Assembly: GCA_016791285.1 (NCBI GenBank)
Contig: JAEUMX010000138.1
Location: forward strand, 1-8,686
Reading direction: 5' to 3'
DNA length: 8,686 nt
From: Burkholderiales bacterium
GTDB lineage: Bacteria; Pseudomonadota; Gammaproteobacteria; Burkholderiales; JAEUMW01
The notes below the pieces were generated by a model. That model searched no databases and was not told where the DNA came from. It saw only the letters and a program-made list of their open reading frames with translations. Numbering within the stretch: position 1 is the first letter of the stretch; each line of letters starts with the position of its first letter. Shown here piece after piece: positions 1 to 5,510 of this stretch. The position numbers and the translations under genes are program-made.

Positions 1-270
1 CTCTTGAGACGCGTGGACGAGACCCGCTCCATCAGCGCGGCCGCCCGGGCACTCGGCATGACGTACAAGCGCGCGTGGCTCTTGATCGATTCCCTCAATC
101 AGGGCTTCGGTCGTCCCGTCGTCGAGACTGCGACCGGAGGCAGAGGTGGCGGCGGCGCAGCGCTGACGCCCCTCGGCAGCGAGCTCGTCGAACGCTACGC
201 CGCACTCGAAGCGCGCTTAAACAGCTCCGCGCTGGACGAGCTCGAAGCGCTGCGTCGCCTCGCGCCTTAG
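1..270 (+). CDS. modE: ModE-type winged-helix DNA-binding protein, 3' part, no molybdate-binding domain
   Basis: This is the C-terminal part of a molybdate-responsive transcriptional regulator; its start lies before the window. The visible 89 residues match the ModE/LysR-like N-terminal DNA-binding domain: a segment reading DETRSISAAARALGMTYKRAWLLID is the typical recognition-helix region of ModE (motif given as SISAAARALGMTYKRAW), followed by a Gly-rich wing (GGRGGGG) and a helix (LTPLGSELVERYAALEARL). The protein ends with LRRLAP and a TAG stop, so it lacks the two molbindin (Mop/TOBE) domains that make E. coli ModE about 260 residues long. Single-domain ModE relatives exist, so this may be natural. 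The gene sits directly upstream of a ModE-like operator and modABC, which supports the assignment. How molybdate would be sensed is not evident from this protein. Confidence 0.8.
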   Translation, partial: LLRRVDETRSISAAARALGMTYKRAWLLIDSLNQGFGRPVVETATGGRGGGGAALTPLGSELVERYAALEARLNSSALDELEALRRLAP

Positions 271-286
271 AATCCGGAGCCCCGCG

Positions 287-313
287 TTGACGCATGGCCG
301 GCTTCGTTATAGC
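287..313 (+). promoter_or_regulatory. candidate modA promoter
   Basis: TTGACG at 287-292 is a good -35 match. TATAGC at 308-313 is a possible -10, with a short 15-bp spacer. The -10 lies inside the ModE-like inverted repeat, so a bound repressor would block RNA polymerase. The short spacer makes this tentative. Confidence 0.35.
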
Positions 314-330
314 CTAAAGGACATAACGAA
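303..330 (+). promoter_or_regulatory. ModE operator upstream of modA
   Basis: The sequence shows a perfect inverted repeat, TTCGTTAT (303-310) and ATAACGAA (323-330), separated by 12 bases. The inner core CGTTAT-N12-ATAACG has the half-sites and 24-bp overall length of the E. coli modA operator bound by Mo-ModE. It ends one base before the Shine-Dalgarno sequence of modA and overlaps a possible -10 element. The expected effect is repression of modABC when molybdate is plentiful. Identification rests on the match to the known operator plus position between a modE-like gene and modA. Confidence 0.88.
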
Positions 331-338
331 AGGGAGGT
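331..338 (+). promoter_or_regulatory. ribosome binding site deciding the GTG start of modA
   Basis: AGGGAGGT lies immediately before a GTG at 342. It is close to the consensus and supports this GTG, although spacing to the start is short. Confidence 0.7.
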
Positions 339-341
339 GCC

Positions 342-1130
342 GTGCCAATCAGAGAGACGCTTGCCGCGTGCATATTGCTTCTGGGCGGATTCGGTCTGGC
401 GTGGGCAGCCGAACCGCCCCCCGTCGCCGCCGCTGCCGACCTCAAGTTCGCGCTAGCGGAGGTGGTCGAGCAGTTCAAGAAAGATACGGGTCAGGACATC
501 AAGATTTCCTACGGCTCCTCGGGTACCTTCAAAATGCAAATCGAGAACGGCGCGCCGTTTCAGATGTTCCTGTCGGCCGACGAGAACTTCGTTTACCAGC
601 TTACCGACCGGGGCTTGACGCGTGATCGCGGCGTGCTCTACGCGGTGGGCCGCGTTGTCCTGTTCGCGCCGCGCGGATCCATTCTGAAGGTCGACGCTGA
701 GTTCGCGGACCTCAGGGCCGCCCTCGCCGACGGCCGCATTCAGCGTTTTGCCATCGCCAATCCCGAGCACGCTCCCTATGGCCGGGCGGCCAGGGCGGCG
801 CTGCAATACGCAGGACTGTGGTCGGCCATCGAGCCAAAGCTGGTGCTCGGCGAAAATGCGGCCCAGGCCATGCAGTTCGCTGCCTCGGGATCCAGCCAGG
901 GCGGTGTCGTGCCCCTTTCGCTTTCCAAGGCCCCAGAAGTCGCGAAGCTCGGCAGCTTCGCCCTGATCCCCGCGGAATGGCATGCCACCGAGCCCTTGAA
1001 GCAGCGCATGGTGCTCCTCAAGAGCGCCGACGAGACGGCGACCGCCTTTTATCGGTATATGCAGAAACCCGCTGCCCGGAAGATCCTGATCCGTTACGGC
1101 TTCGCCCTCCCAGGCGAAGTCGGCGAGTGA
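342..1130 (+). CDS. modA: ModA, molybdate ABC transporter substrate-binding protein
   Basis: ModA is the periplasmic binding protein that captures molybdate (or tungstate) and delivers it to ModB/ModC. The 262-residue length is normal. Residues 1-22 form a signal peptide with a hydrophobic core (CILLLGGFGLAWA) and cleavage expected near AWA/AE. The mature protein opens with the family's AAADLK segment (about 30-35). Ligand-binding segments are visible: GSSGT at 58-62, QMFLSAD, and NPEHAPYGRAA in the second lobe. The GTG start is chosen because of the strong Shine-Dalgarno sequence just upstream and because it begins the signal peptide. The stop codon overlaps the modB start (TGATG), so the two are translationally coupled. 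Regulation is expected through the ModE-like operator at 303-330. Molybdate and tungstate preference cannot be separated from sequence alone. Confidence 0.95.
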   Translation: MPIRETLAACILLLGGFGLAWAAEPPPVAAAADLKFALAEVVEQFKKDTGQDIKISYGSSGTFKMQIENGAPFQMFLSADENFVYQLTDRGLTRDRGVLYAVGRVVLFAPRGSILKVDAEFADLRAALADGRIQRFAIANPEHAPYGRAARAALQYAGLWSAIEPKLVLGENAAQAMQFAASGSSQGGVVPLSLSKAPEVAKLGSFALIPAEWHATEPLKQRMVLLKSADETATAFYRYMQKPAARKILIRYGFALPGEVGE

Positions 1131-1804
1131 TGGACTGGGCATCGATCGTCCTGTCGATCGAGCTCGCGGTCGTTACCCTGCTAATACTGCTGCCCCTTGC
1201 CTTGGCGGTGGCCCGCTGGCTGGCTTTCACTCGGATCAAAGGGCGGCCGTGGATCGAAGGCCTGCTGGCGCTGCCCCTGGTGCTTCCACCTACCGTCATC
1301 GGTTTTTACCTCCTGGTGGCGATGGGCAGCCAGACGGTGCTTGGCCAGCTCTATCAACGCGTGGCAGGCCATACCCTGGCATTCAGTTTCTCCGGACTGG
1401 TGGTCGCTTCCGTCATCTTCAACATTCCGTTTGCCGTGCAACCCATGCAGCGTGCCTTCGAGGCAATCTCGCCGGATGTCCGCGAGGCTGCTCAATGTTG
1501 CGGACTGACGGCTTGGCAGGCGTTCTGGCGCATCGAAATGCCTCTCGCGTGGCCCGGCATCCTCTCCGGCGCCGTGATGACCTTCGCCCACACGATGGGC
1601 GAATTCGGCGTCGTTCTGATGGTCGGTGGGAATATCCCCGGTGAAACCAGGACGGTCGCAATTTCGATCTACGACAAGGTGCAATCCTTCGACTTGCACT
1701 CGGCCGGGGCGATGGCCCTGCTGCTGCTGGTGATCTCTCTGGTCACCATCGGCGTGAGCTACGGCCTGATGGAGCGACTGATCCAGCGGCGGCGCGCCCC
1801 GTGA
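1130..1804 (+). CDS. modB: ModB, molybdate ABC transporter permease
   Basis: ModB is the inner-membrane channel subunit of the molybdate importer and works as a dimer with ModC. The protein is 224 residues, the usual size, with about five hydrophobic segments (for example near 8-30, 42-65, 84-104, 142-165 and 198-217). The ABC-importer coupling loop is clear: EAAQCCGLTAWQAFWRIEMP, starting at Glu119, with the conserved EAA and Gly125 that dock on the ATPase. The following segment, MGEFGVVLMVGGNIPGETRT, is characteristic of molybdate permeases. The ATG at 1130 overlaps the modA stop. The reading frame stays open upstream of it, but that stretch lies inside modA and has no family similarity. 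The end overlaps the GTG of modC by GTGA. Confidence 0.95.
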   Translation: MDWASIVLSIELAVVTLLILLPLALAVARWLAFTRIKGRPWIEGLLALPLVLPPTVIGFYLLVAMGSQTVLGQLYQRVAGHTLAFSFSGLVVASVIFNIPFAVQPMQRAFEAISPDVREAAQCCGLTAWQAFWRIEMPLAWPGILSGAVMTFAHTMGEFGVVLMVGGNIPGETRTVAISIYDKVQSFDLHSAGAMALLLLVISLVTIGVSYGLMERLIQRRRAP

Positions 1805-2907
1805 GCCTTGCCCTCGACCTCGGTCACGACGGGCCGCCCCTGGATTTCGCCGCCGAACTCCCGGAGGGCGCCATCACTGCGCTGGTGGGTCCTTCCGGCA
1901 GCGGCAAGACCTCCATCGTGCGCGCCATCGCCGGCCTGCTGCGGCTGCGGCGCGAGCGGGTAACCTTCGGGAGCGAAGCTTGGAGCGACAGTGTTCGCGG
2001 GTGGCATATGCCGACCCGGCTACGCCCGATCGGGCTCGTGCCGCAGCACTACGCTTTGTTTCCGCATCTCACGGTGTTGGGCAACGTGGAGACGGCGCTC
2101 ACGCACCTGCCCCGGCTGGAACGCAAGGCGCGCGCGCAGCGCTGTCTAGCGCTTGCTCACATCGACGGCCTCGAAGGGCGTTATCCACATGAGCTGTCCG
2201 GTGGTCAGAGGCAACGCGTTGCCCTCGGTCGTGCCATTGCTCGCGAGCCGAAAGTGTTGCTGCTCGACGAACCATTCTCGGCCGTCGACCACAGCACGCG
2301 AAAGCGCTTGTATGTCGAGCTGCGACGCCTGCACGAGCAGCTCAGAGCCACCGTGGTGTTGGTCACCCACGACCTGGACGAGGCCGCACAACTGGCTGCG
2401 AACCTGGTGCTGGTGCGCCGCGGCCGGAGTCTGCAGGCGGGGCCCACGGCGCAGGTGCTGACACGCCCTTGCTGCGAGGCAGCAGCGCGGCTGCTCGACA
2501 TCCCCAATGTCTTCGAGGCGGTGGTGGACAAGGCGCGCACCGGACGCACGGTATTGCGCTGGGGTCCGCACACGTTGCGCGCGGCCGGCGAGCTGCCAGC
2601 CGGCAGCGAGACGAACGTGAAGTTTGCAGTACTGCCGCCCAACGTTCTGCTGGCGCGTAGTGACAAACCGTGGGGCAGCCACCTGGAAAATCCGGTTCCC
2701 GCCATCGTCGAAGAAGTCATCCAACTCGGCGGCGAGACCCTGGTCTGGCTGCGACCCGAAGGACTCGCGGATGCCCGGTTGCAAATGCGGCTGCCGGAGC
2801 GCGCGGTCCGCCGTTACGCCGTGAGCGCAGGTAAGGCTGTTACCGTCTGCCTGCGAGCGAGCGACGTCATTCCGCTCGGCGCGCCACGGGAATCGCGCGG
2901 CGAGTGA
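1801..2907 (+). CDS. modC: ModC, molybdate ABC transporter ATPase with C-terminal TOBE domain
   Basis: ModC hydrolyses ATP on the cytoplasmic side to drive molybdate import through ModB. The 368-residue protein has all ABC ATPase motifs: Walker A GPSGSGKT (30-37), Q-loop with Gln82 in LVPQHYALFPH, signature LSGGQRQR (132-139), Walker B VLLLDEP (152-158), and H-loop His190 in VTHD. Residues about 290-360 form a TOBE (molbindin-like) domain, shown by segments such as NPVPAIVEEVIQLGGETLVW and ending CLRASDVIPLG, which is typical of ModC and binds oxyanion in relatives. The GTG start overlaps the modB stop (GTGA) and the end overlaps the next gene's GTG in the same manner, so the genes should be co-translated. 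The TOBE domain may be the only molybdate-sensing module near the truncated-looking ModE. Confidence 0.95.
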   Translation: MSLALDLGHDGPPLDFAAELPEGAITALVGPSGSGKTSIVRAIAGLLRLRRERVTFGSEAWSDSVRGWHMPTRLRPIGLVPQHYALFPHLTVLGNVETALTHLPRLERKARAQRCLALAHIDGLEGRYPHELSGGQRQRVALGRAIAREPKVLLLDEPFSAVDHSTRKRLYVELRRLHEQLRATVVLVTHDLDEAAQLAANLVLVRRGRSLQAGPTAQVLTRPCCEAAARLLDIPNVFEAVVDKARTGRTVLRWGPHTLRAAGELPAGSETNVKFAVLPPNVLLARSDKPWGSHLENPVPAIVEEVIQLGGETLVWLRPEGLADARLQMRLPERAVRRYAVSAGKAVTVCLRASDVIPLGAPRESRGE

Positions 2908-3746
2908 GCGCAGTGGAGCGTAGCAAAGCCACCGCACGCTCGCGGCACGGATTCGAAGCCTTCTCGTGGGGCGGTGCAATCGGCGTCCTGAGCGGGCTGA
3001 TCGGCCTGGGCGGTGCCGAGTTCCGGCTCCCTGTCCTGGTCGGGCGGTTCCGGTTGGCGGCCCTCGAAGCAGTCATCATCAACAAGGCCATCAGCCTGAT
3101 GGTCGTGGTCGCGGCGCTCGTCTTTCGCTCAAGCACCATCCCATTGCAGGAAGTGGTAGGTCATGCCCATGTCGTACTCACCCTGCTCGCTGGCAGCTTG
3201 GTCGGCGCATGGCTTGCGGCAGGACGCGCCATCCAACTTTCCGCACGGACCTTGAGCCGCCTGATGCTGTTCCTCCTGACCACACTGGCGCTCGCGATGG
3301 TCGCAGAAGGGCTCGTGGGTCTGCACCGTATCGGTCGGCCGCTGATCGGCGAGGGGCATCTGCAGACGGCGGCAGGGGTGGCAGCCGGGTGCGTCATCGG
3401 CGCCGTCACGGCGCTTCTCGGCGTGGCCGGCGGAGAGCTCCTGATTCCAGCCCTGGTCCTGCTGTTCGCCGTCGACATCAAGGTCGCGGGCAGCCTGTCG
3501 CTGGCGGTGAGTCTGCCAACGATGCTGGTGGGCTTCGCGCGCTACCGCAAGGCGGGAGCCTTCCGAGCGCTGGCGCGCGACCGTCGCCTGGTTGCGTGGA
3601 TGGCTGCTGGCTCGGTAACCGGCGCGGCGCTCGGCGTATTGCTCCTGGGCGTCGTCCCAACGAAAGCGTTGACGCTACTGCTAGGGTTGGTTCTCACAGT
3701 TTCGGCCGTCAAAGTATTCTGGCAGGCGAAGGATAGAACAAGCTGA
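2904..3746 (+). CDS. TauE/SafE (TSUP) family membrane protein coupled to modABC
   Basis: This 280-residue integral membrane protein belongs to the TauE/SafE (TSUP) family, whose members move sulfite, sulfoacetate and other organosulfur or small anions across the inner membrane. The family's internal duplication is visible: GVLSGLIGLGGAEFRLPVL near 27-45 and GAVTALLGVAGGELLIPAL near 166-184, each with the GG-x5-P pattern. About eight hydrophobic segments are present. The GTG start overlaps the modC stop by GTGA, so it is very probably the last gene of the mod operon and under the same operator. The coupling hints at a role with molybdate, tungstate or a competing oxyanion such as sulfate or sulfite. 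That is inference: the family gives no substrate, and no residues here define one. Confidence 0.85.
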   Translation: MSAVERSKATARSRHGFEAFSWGGAIGVLSGLIGLGGAEFRLPVLVGRFRLAALEAVIINKAISLMVVVAALVFRSSTIPLQEVVGHAHVVLTLLAGSLVGAWLAAGRAIQLSARTLSRLMLFLLTTLALAMVAEGLVGLHRIGRPLIGEGHLQTAAGVAAGCVIGAVTALLGVAGGELLIPALVLLFAVDIKVAGSLSLAVSLPTMLVGFARYRKAGAFRALARDRRLVAWMAAGSVTGAALGVLLLGVVPTKALTLLLGLVLTVSAVKVFWQAKDRTS

Positions 3747-3941
3747 AGACAGGCACGCACCAAGCGATGTGTACCGCGTGGATTCTCTCCTCCACGTTCT
3801 CCTTAACCCTCTGCCCGCAACGATACAGAACGGAGATTTGCGGACCGCGCATCAGACATGCTCAAGACCATACCTGACGCGCTGCCGATTCTTGTACAAC
3901 CAAGGATTGCGCAGGGTTGCGCGTCTTGATAGCGTTGCCCG
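3747..3941 (+). other. intergenic spacer between the mod operon and arsR
   Basis: No gene is supported in these 195 bases. They hold a weak stem-loop just after the mod operon, an 8-bp palindrome TTGTACAA (3892-3899) and a direct repeat TTGCGC at 3907-3912 and 3917-3922, exactly 10 bp apart. The last two could belong to the arsR control region, but no convincing -35/-10 pair was found. The spacer appears to separate two independent functional modules. Confidence 0.6.
3777..3796 (+). terminator. weak stem-loop after the mod operon, possible terminator
   Basis: CGTGGA (3777-3782) and TCCACG (3791-3796) can pair around an 8-base pyrimidine loop, 30 bases after the last mod-operon stop. The following TTCTCCTT is T-rich but not a proper T tract, so efficiency as an intrinsic terminator is doubtful. 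Confidence 0.25.
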
Positions 3942-4292
3942 ATGGACCTGAAGGACGCCGTCAAAGCCCTCGGAGCACTTGCACAGGAATCGCGGCTCAC
4001 CGTCTTCCGCATGCTGGTCGAGGCGGGACCGGAAGGCATGAGCCCCGGCGTCATCGGCGAGCGCACCGGCATCCCACCGGCGACGCTGTCCTTTCACCTG
4101 AAGGAACTCGCCAACGCCGGGCTGGTGTCGTCCCGCCCCGCGGGCCGTTTCGTCCTGTATGCGCCGCGCTTCGACCAGATGGCGGCGCTGCTCGACTTCC
4201 TCACGCACGACTGCTGCGGAGGACATCCCGAGCTCTGCATGCCGACGGCTGCCGTTGCGGTCCCCGCACCGAAGCCGAAGGCCAGACGGTAG
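3942..4292 (+). CDS. arsR: ArsR-family arsenic-responsive repressor with C-terminal cysteine cluster
   Basis: This is a 116-residue winged-helix repressor of the ArsR/SmtB family. It binds DNA as a dimer and lets go when trivalent arsenic binds. Residues about 5-80 form the helix-turn-helix domain, with recognition helix ATLSFHLKELANAGLV (47-62) followed by the beta wing (SSRPAGRFVLYAP). Arsenic-binding cysteines appear not in the recognition helix, as in E. coli ArsR, but after the wing: Cys91, Cys92 and Cys99 in DCCGGHPELC. This resembles the Acidithiobacillus ferrooxidans-type ArsR (Cys95, Cys96, Cys102). The tail is Ala/Pro/Lys-rich. ATG 3942 gives the normal family start, although no Shine-Dalgarno is visible. 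Neighbouring arsI, arsC and acr3 support an arsenic role. No ArsR-like inverted repeat is seen in front of this gene; the clear one lies downstream at 4429-4452. Confidence 0.93.
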   Translation: MDLKDAVKALGALAQESRLTVFRMLVEAGPEGMSPGVIGERTGIPPATLSFHLKELANAGLVSSRPAGRFVLYAPRFDQMAALLDFLTHDCCGGHPELCMPTAAVAVPAPKPKARR

Positions 4293-4297
4293 ACGCC

Positions 4298-4432
4298 CTA
4301 TCCCGGCCGGAGCCAGCCGATCATGAGGCCGGCGATGATTGCCACAGCCAGGCCGGGCAACAGGTAGAGAACCGCGATTCGCCATCGAAGAGGAAATGGG
4401 TCCTTTCCGGTCTGGTTGACGCACCGACACAT
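4298..4432 (-). other. short reverse-strand ORF with one membrane helix, possible permease remnant
   Basis: An open frame of 44 codons runs on the minus strand from ATG 4432 to TAG 4298, converging on the end of arsR with only 5 bases between the stops. Its C-terminal half reads as a clean membrane helix, with AVLYLLPGLAVAIIAGLMIG followed by WLRPG; the N-terminal part has a Cys-x-Cys (MCRC). Similar Leu-Pro-Gly-containing helices occur in the DUF318/ArsP permeases found in some arsenic clusters, so it could be a decayed fragment of such a gene; that resemblance is from memory and unproven. No Shine-Dalgarno is seen, and its ATG lies inside the operator at 4429-4452, which argues against expression. 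It may equally be a chance frame. Confidence 0.25.
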
Positions 4433-4443
4433 TTCGATAATAT
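4416..4443 (+). promoter_or_regulatory. candidate promoter of arsI-arsC-acr3
   Basis: TTGACG (4416-4421) is a good -35. TAATAT (4438-4443) with a 16-bp spacer is a plausible -10, and GATAAT at 4436-4441 is a closer match but with only 14 bp. Either -10 lies at the centre of the ArsR-type inverted repeat, so repression by ArsR would directly block initiation. Transcription would begin about 30 bases before arsI. Confidence 0.5.
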
Positions 4444-4452
4444 TCGAAATGT
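4429..4452 (+). promoter_or_regulatory. ArsR-type operator upstream of arsI
   Basis: A perfect inverted repeat, ACATTTCGA (4429-4437) and TCGAAATGT (4444-4452), flanks a 6-base AT-only centre. TTCGAA-type arms around an AT core are typical of ArsR/SmtB operators. It is the only AT-rich island in its surroundings, overlaps the likely -10 of the arsI promoter and sits 30 bp before the arsI start. The expected effect is relief of repression of arsI-arsC-acr3 by arsenite. Confidence 0.8.
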
Positions 4453-4482
4453 ACTCTGATCTCCGTTCCAACGAGCGCCCCC

Positions 4483-4959
4483 ATGAAACGACTGCACGTG
4501 CACGTTGCCGTCGCCGACCTGGAAGTGAGCGTGCGGTTCTACCGCGCGCTTTTTGCGGCCGAGCCGACCGTGCTCAAACCCGACTACGCGAGATGGATGC
4601 TGGACGACCCGCGTGTCAACTTCGCCATATCGACCCGCGGTCGCCACGTTGGTCTCGATCATCTGGGCATCCAGGTGGAGACCGACGAAGAGCTTGGTGA
4701 GCTGCGCGCGCGCCTCGACGCCGCCGCGCTTCCCGCGGTCGCGCAGCAGCAGGCCGCCTGCTGCTACGCGCGCTCGAACAAACACTGGACGGTGGATCCG
4801 CAAGGCATCGCGTGGGAATCCTTCCACAGCCTGGACACGATCCCGATGTTCGGCAAGGACGATGTGCCGTCGTCGTCGGAGACGAAGGCTGCGGCCTGCT
4901 GTGCGCCCGCCGTGGAGAGCGTGAAGGTCGCCTTCCCCGCGCCACACCGTCGCGCCTGA
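4483..4959 (+). CDS. arsI: ArsI/CadI-family C-As lyase (vicinal-oxygen-chelate dioxygenase)
   Basis: ArsI is a non-haem Fe(II) dioxygenase that breaks the carbon-arsenic bond of trivalent organoarsenicals such as methylarsenite, releasing arsenite; the related CadI is metal-inducible. The 158-residue protein starts with the VOC/glyoxalase fold (KRLHVHVAVADLEVSVRFY). Candidate metal ligands are His5 or His7, His60 in LDHLGIQV, and Glu112 in WESF. The diagnostic substrate-binding pair is Cys93-Cys94 in ACCYARSNKHW, followed by the family's W-x-DP-G-x-WE pattern. The C-terminal tail is Ser/Ala-rich and carries a second adjacent Cys pair (Cys139-Cys140). ATG 4483 begins the family-typical first strand. 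It heads the transcript controlled by the operator at 4429-4452, with arsC 32 bases downstream. A plain CadI-like metal-binding role remains possible. Confidence 0.88.
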   Translation: MKRLHVHVAVADLEVSVRFYRALFAAEPTVLKPDYARWMLDDPRVNFAISTRGRHVGLDHLGIQVETDEELGELRARLDAAALPAVAQQQAACCYARSNKHWTVDPQGIAWESFHSLDTIPMFGKDDVPSSSETKAAACCAPAVESVKVAFPAPHRRA

Positions 4960-4991
4960 CGCCCCTTTCCCTACCGCCGGAAACGAGTCCG

Positions 4992-5510
4992 ATGACCGAA
5001 CACCGCCCCTACAACGTCCTCTTCCTTTGCACGGGCAATACCGCGCGCAGCATCCTGGCGGAGGCCTACCTCAACGCCGCAGGCCGCGGAAAGTACCGCG
5101 CCTGCTCGGCGGGCAGTCATCCCAAGGGGACAGTCAATCGGTTCGCGCTGGAAATACTGGAGAAGCACCGCATCGACACCGCGGGCCTGCGCAGCAAAGG
5201 CTGGGACGAGTTCGCGCAACCGGGCGCCCCGGGGCTCGACTTTGTCTTTACCGTCTGCGATAACGCCGCCGGCGAGGTCTGCCCGGTGTGGCCGGGGCAG
5301 CCGATGACCGCGCACTGGGGCGTAGAGGATCCCGCAGCAGTCGAAGGCACCGACGAAGAGAAGCGCCGCGCGTTCTTTCGCGCTTACACCCACCTGCAGA
5401 ACCGCATCAACATCTTCATGAATCTCTCTTTCGACAAACTGGATCGGCTCTCCCTGCAGAGGAAGCTCGACGACATCGGCAAGACGCAACCCGAGGCCCC
5501 CGCGGCGTGA
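4992..5510 (+). CDS. arsC: ArsC, arsenate reductase of the low-molecular-weight phosphatase type
   Basis: ArsC reduces arsenate to arsenite in the cytoplasm, giving the substrate for Acr3. The 172-residue protein has the phosphatase-like P-loop CTGNTARS (Cys13 to Ser20) at its N-terminus, so it belongs to the low-molecular-weight tyrosine-phosphatase type and not the glutaredoxin-type of the E. coli plasmid R773. Two further cysteines suited to the disulfide relay, Cys89 and Cys97, lie in TVCDNAAGEVCPVWPG, followed by the typical MTAHWGVEDPAA segment. Thioredoxin-linked relatives use three cysteines in this way. ATG 4992 is chosen since it places the P-loop at the normal distance from the N-terminus; the frame stays open upstream but overlaps arsI there. 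The stop overlaps the GTG of acr3, implying coupled translation. Confidence 0.95.
   Translation: MTEHRPYNVLFLCTGNTARSILAEAYLNAAGRGKYRACSAGSHPKGTVNRFALEILEKHRIDTAGLRSKGWDEFAQPGAPGLDFVFTVCDNAAGEVCPVWPGQPMTAHWGVEDPAAVEGTDEEKRRAFFRAYTHLQNRINIFMNLSFDKLDRLSLQRKLDDIGKTQPEAPAA

Noticed and set aside
3769..3951. 60-codon plus-strand frame upstream of arsR
   Set aside because: It overlaps the arsR start out of frame, has no Shine-Dalgarno, and its product shows no domain or composition typical of a real protein.
3852..4484. 210-codon minus-strand frame opposite arsR
   Set aside because: It lies antisense to a gene with clear ArsR motifs, and its Arg/Gly-rich translation has no recognisable features.
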